Source: Ectothiorhodospiraceae bacterium BW-2
GTDB lineage: Bacteria; Pseudomonadota; Gammaproteobacteria; Thiohalomonadales; Thiohalomonadaceae
Length of the DNA stretch: 64,000 bases
Direction of reading: 5' to 3'
Assembly (NCBI GenBank): GCA_008375315.1
Contig: CP032507.1
Location: 620,001 to 684,000, forward strand
Shown here in pieces: positions 60,265-64,000 of the stretch (the stretch's first letter is position 1; every line of letters begins with the position of its first letter). The notes below the pieces were generated by a model that ran no database searches, was not told the DNA's origin, and saw only the letters and a list, made by a program, of their open reading frames with translations. The position numbers and the translations under genes were made by a program.

Positions 60265-61344
60265 CTACTGTAGTTGCATTAGTCGCGTTGCGATCATCGG
60301 TAAGGGGAGTTGCGCCGTCGCCGCCTCTAATTTAACCGCCTCGCCCGGCATCCCCCACACCACGCTAGTCGCCTCGTCTTGGGCGAAGGTCTCGGCCCCG
60401 GCCTGGCGCATCTCTAGTAGCCCTCTAGCACCATCATCGCCCATACCGGTCAGGATGACCCCGACGGCATTGGGGCCGACATTTTGCGCGACAGAGCGAA
60501 ACATCACATCCACCGACGGTTTGTGTCGATTGACTCGGGGGCCATCGTTAATACGGCAGATATAGCGTGCGCCACTGCGCTCAACGAGTAGATGGTAGGC
60601 ACCGGGGGCGACATAGACATGGCCGGGTAGAATCTGCTGGCCATCGGTCGCTTCGCAGACGCTCAGCGCCGATTCGCGATTGAGTCGGGCCGCAAAGGTG
60701 GTGCTAAAGGCGGGAGGAATATGTTGCGAAATCACCATTCCCGGCATGGTAGGCGGCAGTTCAGCCATAATGCAGCGTAGCGCCTCAGTCCCTCCGGTAG
60801 AGGCACCGATGGCGATAATCTTATCGGTGGTCTGAAAGTGTTGGCTGCTGCGTCTGCTAGAGGCGATCACCGCATCAGCGCTCAATTTAGGGGCAATCTC
60901 TCCGGTTGAGGCAGGAGTTCGTGGCGCTGCCACCAGCCGGTTGACCTGCACCTTAGCGGCCATTTTGACCTTTTCGACAATCAGATCACGATAGTCGTTC
61001 AGCCCCGCCTGGAGATCAATTTTCGGTTTGGTAATAAAATCGATCGCCCCTATCTCCAGCGCCTGTAGCGTGACATCGGCCCCCTTTTCGGTTAACGAGG
61101 AGATCATGACTACCGGCATCGGCCGCAGGCGCATTAGGTTACGCAAAAAGGTTAAGCCATCCATTCTCGGCATCTCAACATCGAGCGTTAACACATCGGG
61201 GTTAAGCTGCTTAATCATCTCGCGGGCAATGTAGGGATCGGCAGCGGCACCGACAACCTCTATCCCCGGAGCGCTACCGAGTAATTCAGTCATGAGTTGG
61301 CGAATCATCGCCGAGTCATCTACTATGAGTACTTTAATCGCCAT
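60265..61344 (-). CDS. cheB: Chemotaxis methylesterase/glutaminase CheB
   Basis: 359 aa. Receiver at 1-125 ([11 protein letters not shown], Asp in [12 protein letters not shown], Lys in TKPKIDL) and methylesterase domain from about 160. Catalytic Ser is in [11 protein letters not shown], His in [10 protein letters not shown] and Asp in [11 protein letters not shown]. Removes methyl groups from chemoreceptors when phosphorylated. It follows cheD, 44 bases apart. Confidence 0.96.
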   Translation of the reverse strand: MAIKVLIVDDSAMIRQLMTELLGSAPGIEVVGAAADPYIAREMIKQLNPDVLTLDVEMPRMDGLTFLRNLMRLRPMPVVMISSLTEKGADVTLQALEIGAIDFITKPKIDLQAGLNDYRDLIVEKVKMAAKVQVNRLVAAPRTPASTGEIAPKLSADAVIASSRRSSQHFQTTDKIIAIGASTGGTEALRCIMAELPPTMPGMVISQHIPPAFSTTFAARLNRESALSVCEATDGQQILPGHVYVAPGAYHLLVERSGARYICRINDGPRVNRHKPSVDVMFRSVAQNVGPNAVGVILTGMGDDGARGLLEMRQAGAETFAQDEATSVVWGMPGEAVKLEAATAQLPLPMIATRLMQLQ

Positions 61345-61388
61345 AAATAGGGGTTCCTGTTATCTGATTCTGTTTAGCGTAGAGAGGG

Positions 61389-62048
61389 TTAATCGAACAG
61401 CTCAATATCACCGCTAACCTCCTCCTGCCGAAGCTCCGACATATAGCTGCGCTCGCGGCTAATAATTGTCTGGTTGTGGGCCTGTTTTAGCTTTTTCATT
61501 CTTGCCAATCCTGTTCTAGGGTAGTAGTTCACCTTGCGTGGGTAGATATCACCCACATTCTCACCCGCTAGCTCAATCCCCTCATCGGCTAGGAATTTGT
61601 GAACGAACTCGATATTTTTACGCCCAATATCAGACCCTTCGGTCAACACCTGACCACCGCCAAAGACTTTAGCTTCCAAATTATTACGGCGGCCACCGTG
61701 CTTTAGGATCTCATTAATCATGTGCTCCATGGCGTAGTTGCCATAGCGGGTAGAGCGAGCCAGTTCACTCATCCCGTTCCAACTCCCTCCCCCATCATCG
61801 AGCGGCAACATAAAGTGGTTCATGCCACCGATGCCGAACAGCTTATCGCGAATGCAGGCGGCGACACAGGAGCCGAGCACGGTAGTAATCATCTCATCCT
61901 CACGGGTCACATAGAACTCGCCCGGTAGGATTTTGGCGGCGAAGCAGCGATTGGCTCGATCCCAGTAACGATTGATCGACTCGAACCCCTCCAGCGCAGG
62001 TGGCAGCGGCTCTCCGTCAGGGGAGTGGTGGCGCGAAGTAGAAAACAT
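61389..62048 (-). CDS. cheD: Chemoreceptor glutamine deamidase CheD
   Basis: 219 aa. The catalytic Cys is in TVLGSCVAACIRD and His in GGMNHFMLP, both family hallmarks, and a Thr/Ser follows in the STRYGNYAMEHMINEIL segment. A roughly 45-residue N-terminal extension precedes the domain. CheD deamidates glutamines on receptors and, in some species, works with CheC. It lies 17 bases after cheR in the operon. Confidence 0.94.
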   Translation of the reverse strand: MFSTSRHHSPDGEPLPPALEGFESINRYWDRANRCFAAKILPGEFYVTREDEMITTVLGSCVAACIRDKLFGIGGMNHFMLPLDDGGGSWNGMSELARSTRYGNYAMEHMINEILKHGGRRNNLEAKVFGGGQVLTEGSDIGRKNIEFVHKFLADEGIELAGENVGDIYPRKVNYYPRTGLARMKKLKQAHNQTIISRERSYMSELRQEEVSGDIELFD

Positions 62049-62065
62049 CTCGACGATTATCGCCT

Positions 62066-62899
62066 CTAATAGATTTTGGAGTGAATGGTCTGACCTAACA
62101 GCTTAAAACGATCACTGACTCGGTGTAACGATTCGGAGTGACCTATCAGCAGATAGCCATCCTCAGCACACTGCTCGGCAAAGCGCTCAAACAGCCCCTT
62201 TTGGGTCTCTTTGTTAAAATAGATCACTACGTTACGGCAGAAGATAATATCAAACGGCTCCTGAAACGGCCAATTTTGGAGCAGATTTAGCGGCATAAAG
62301 TGGAGCGGCTGCTTCAGCGCCGCTTTCACCTTTACCTTAGTCTGATTGCTCCCTTTACCCTTTAAGAACCAGCGTTTAAGTCGGTCACGGGAGAGATCTT
62401 TAACCCGATCCATCGTATAGATGCCCGCTCTGGCGGTATTGACCACATTGGTATCGAGATCGGTCGCCATAATCGAAATATCCCAGCCCGGTTTGTTATC
62501 AAAGTATTCCAACACTGTCATCGCTAACGAGTAGGGCTCCTCCCCGGTTGAGCAGCCGGCAGACCAGAGACGCAGCTTGCGTGAACCGCTACGCGCCCGC
62601 TCTAACTCGGGTAACGCTTGGGTACGCAGAAACTCGAAGTGGTGGTTCTCGCGAAAAAAGGAGGTGAGATTGGTCGTTAACGCATTGACAAAGTTGACCA
62701 CTTCGGGGTTGTTAGCATCGTTCAGATGGACTAAATAGCTATCAAAATCGGCCATACGGGTCGCCCGCAGACGCCTGACCAGGCGGCCATAGACCATATC
62801 ACGCTTCGCTTCGGTCAGGGCAATACCCGCATGGTCGGCGATAAAGTTTTTTATGATCTCAAAGTGGCGATCTGAAAACTCGAACTCTCGATGACTCAT
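62066..62899 (-). CDS. cheR: Chemoreceptor methyltransferase CheR
   Basis: 277 aa. N-terminal helical domain (FEIIKNFIADHAGIALTEAK), then the SAM-binding domain with LRLWSAGCSTGEEPYSLAM and MATDLDTNVVNTARAGIY, plus IIFCRNVVIYFN. Methylates glutamates on chemoreceptors. The gene for an MCP ending in a WxxF docking motif lies 14 bases upstream, a natural substrate. Confidence 0.96.
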   Translation of the reverse strand: MSHREFEFSDRHFEIIKNFIADHAGIALTEAKRDMVYGRLVRRLRATRMADFDSYLVHLNDANNPEVVNFVNALTTNLTSFFRENHHFEFLRTQALPELERARSGSRKLRLWSAGCSTGEEPYSLAMTVLEYFDNKPGWDISIMATDLDTNVVNTARAGIYTMDRVKDLSRDRLKRWFLKGKGSNQTKVKVKAALKQPLHFMPLNLLQNWPFQEPFDIIFCRNVVIYFNKETQKGLFERFAEQCAEDGYLLIGHSESLHRVSDRFKLLGQTIHSKIY

Positions 62900-62913
62900 T
62901 AGCGTTACTTAAT

Positions 62914-64000
62914 TTAAAACTCTTCCCACTCATCGTCATCCTCATGGCTAACATGCGAGGTCGCCGCCACCGGTTTTGGTTTAGCAGGAGGCTCCCCCTT
63001 TGCCGGCACTGGCGGGGCAGCTCGAGCGGCTGTCGTCGCTGGGCTGCTACGGGTAGCCGATGGCGCTGATACGGCAGGACGCGGACGCGATTGCGGCTTT
63101 GCCACCGCTCTGGTCTCACTGAGCGCTGTGTTTACACTCTCGCTTCGATGGGGCCGCCACTGCATTGAGTGGTTCAACTGTTCAAGCGCCCGTTCGGTCT
63201 CTGTTGCCGTCGAGACCATTGAGCTAGCAGCGCTATGGCTGCGCTGTAGCGTCCCCTCTATCTGGATGAGCGCCCGATTAATTTCCTCGATGCCTTGTGA
63301 CTGCTCTTGGCTAGCCGCCGAAATGTCAGAGACGATATCGGTCACCTTCTTCACGCTCACCACGATCTGCTGCAGCGTCTCCCCCGACTCATCGACTAGC
63401 GCCGAGCCGTGTTTTACCTTTTCGACACTATCTTCAATTAGCTTTTTGATCTCTTTGGCCGCCTCAGCGCTGCGCTGGGCCAGATTGCGCACCTCACCGG
63501 CTACCACGGCAAAACCGCGCCCCTGCTCGCCGGCACGAGCTGCCTCTACCGCCGCATTGAGTGCAAGTAGATTGGTCTGAAAGGCGATTTCGTCAATGAC
63601 GCCAATAATATCGGCGATTCGGTTACTCGACTGATTAATCTCACCCATCGCCCCCACCGCCCGACTCACAACACTGCCGCCGTTCTCCGCCTGCGATCGC
63701 GTCCCATTGACTAACTGATTCGCCTGCAGGGCGTTATCGGCCGTCTGCTTCACCGTACCGGTTAACTCCTCCACACTCTGTAGCGTCGTGGTAATGTGAT
63801 CGGTAGTCGAAACCAGAAGCTGCGCCACCTCGCCAGCTAAGTGGTTCATTGAGCCCACCGCACGCCCCACCGCGCCACCCGACTGCTCTAGTTCCCGCTG
63901 CAGAGCAGCAATACGCCCCTGTAGCTGCTGCACCGCTTGGTACACCTCCCCAAGCGCCCCGCGATAGGGGCTCTGCTGACTAGAGGCCTCGCCTGCCGCC
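62914..64000 (-). CDS. Chemoreceptor with CheR-docking C-terminus, N-terminal part beyond the window
   Basis: The frame is open to the window edge (362 codons visible), so the start is outside. It is a signalling domain with its hairpin tip at [20 protein letters not shown] and [16 protein letters not shown], followed by a flexible Pro/Ala-rich linker ([15 protein letters not shown]) and a C-terminal DDDEWEEF. The last five residues, EWEEF, fit the xWxxF pentapeptide that tethers CheR and CheB to E. coli Tar and Tsr. cheR, cheD and cheB follow directly. The ligand domain cannot be seen. Confidence 0.9.
   Translation of the reverse strand, partial: AAGEASSQQSPYRGALGEVYQAVQQLQGRIAALQRELEQSGGAVGRAVGSMNHLAGEVAQLLVSTTDHITTTLQSVEELTGTVKQTADNALQANQLVNGTRSQAENGGSVVSRAVGAMGEINQSSNRIADIIGVIDEIAFQTNLLALNAAVEAARAGEQGRGFAVVAGEVRNLAQRSAEAAKEIKKLIEDSVEKVKHGSALVDESGETLQQIVVSVKKVTDIVSDISAASQEQSQGIEEINRALIQIEGTLQRSHSAASSMVSTATETERALEQLNHSMQWRPHRSESVNTALSETRAVAKPQSRPRPAVSAPSATRSSPATTAARAAPPVPAKGEPPAKPKPVAATSHVSHEDDDEWEEF

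Overview
The window looks like the chromosome of a motile gammaproteobacterium. The left end carries the run rluB-scpB-scpA-trpS-site-2 protease-yciO-rnm, and further in there are yajQ, dsbC, rnhB, yebC, an IbpA-type Hsp20 and a hydrogenase maturation protease. Sensory and cyclic-di-GMP proteins are unusually dense: three chemoreceptors, a CheA-like kinase, a hybrid kinase, a GGDEF-EAL protein, a REC-PilZ protein and cheB/cheD/cheR. I cannot name the genus. No rRNA, tRNA or CRISPR array was recognised.

Layout. 1-4990 (minus): housekeeping operon with short overlaps. 5004-6802 (minus): a decayed AmmeMemoRadiSam radical-SAM fragment, a hypothetical protein, Hsp20 with its own leader and terminator, and a YqaA-like membrane protein. 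6824-10540 (minus): hybrid histidine kinase and ankyrin protein. 10647-18229 (plus): a probable sensory operon of porin, PstS-like binding protein, chemoreceptor, membrane CheA-like kinase with two binding-protein domains, CheX-like phosphatase and CheY. 18230-26241 (plus): flippase-like protein, HAD-UbiA fusion, DprE1-like oxidase, DprE2-like reductase (together like a polyprenyl-phosphoryl-arabinose pathway), beta-propeller lipoprotein and MFS transporter. 26242-31364: a gene-free element, phosphoesterase, Sfp-type PPTase, hydrogenase protease, REC-PilZ, yebC and a methyltransferase. 31432-38706 (minus): four near-identical tandem AAA-ATPase/PD-(D/E)XK genes on an exact 1832-bp period with mosaic variable segments. 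39027-43011: sulfotransferase, glycosyltransferase, yajQ, dsbC, rnhB. 43016-46326 (minus): a GGDEF-EAL receptor gene broken by a one-base frameshift.

46432-52442 (plus) is the most interesting part: an A/T-richer, probably acquired operon of an ectoine-synthase-like cupin, a one-module NRPS (adenylation, carrier, terminal reductase), a class III aminotransferase and an arginine amidinotransferase. The set reads as activation, reduction to an aldehyde, amination, guanidination and ring closure, so a small (perhaps cyclic) guanidino compound is the inferred product. ectA and ectB are absent, so it is not the normal ectoine pathway. The PPTase at 27.9 kb could load the carrier.

52443-57148 holds a DUF423 gene and a scrap-heap of mobile DNA: a truncated IS66 element, an apparently complete IS with 13-bp terminal repeats, an IS701-like fragment, a higBA toxin-antitoxin pair and a tyrosine-recombinase fragment. 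It is bracketed by a 365-bp direct repeat of the amidinotransferase 3' end. From 57510 to the right edge (minus) runs a chemotaxis operon: REC-SpoIIE phosphatase, STAS protein, chemoreceptor, cheB, cheD, cheR and a second chemoreceptor cut by the window edge.
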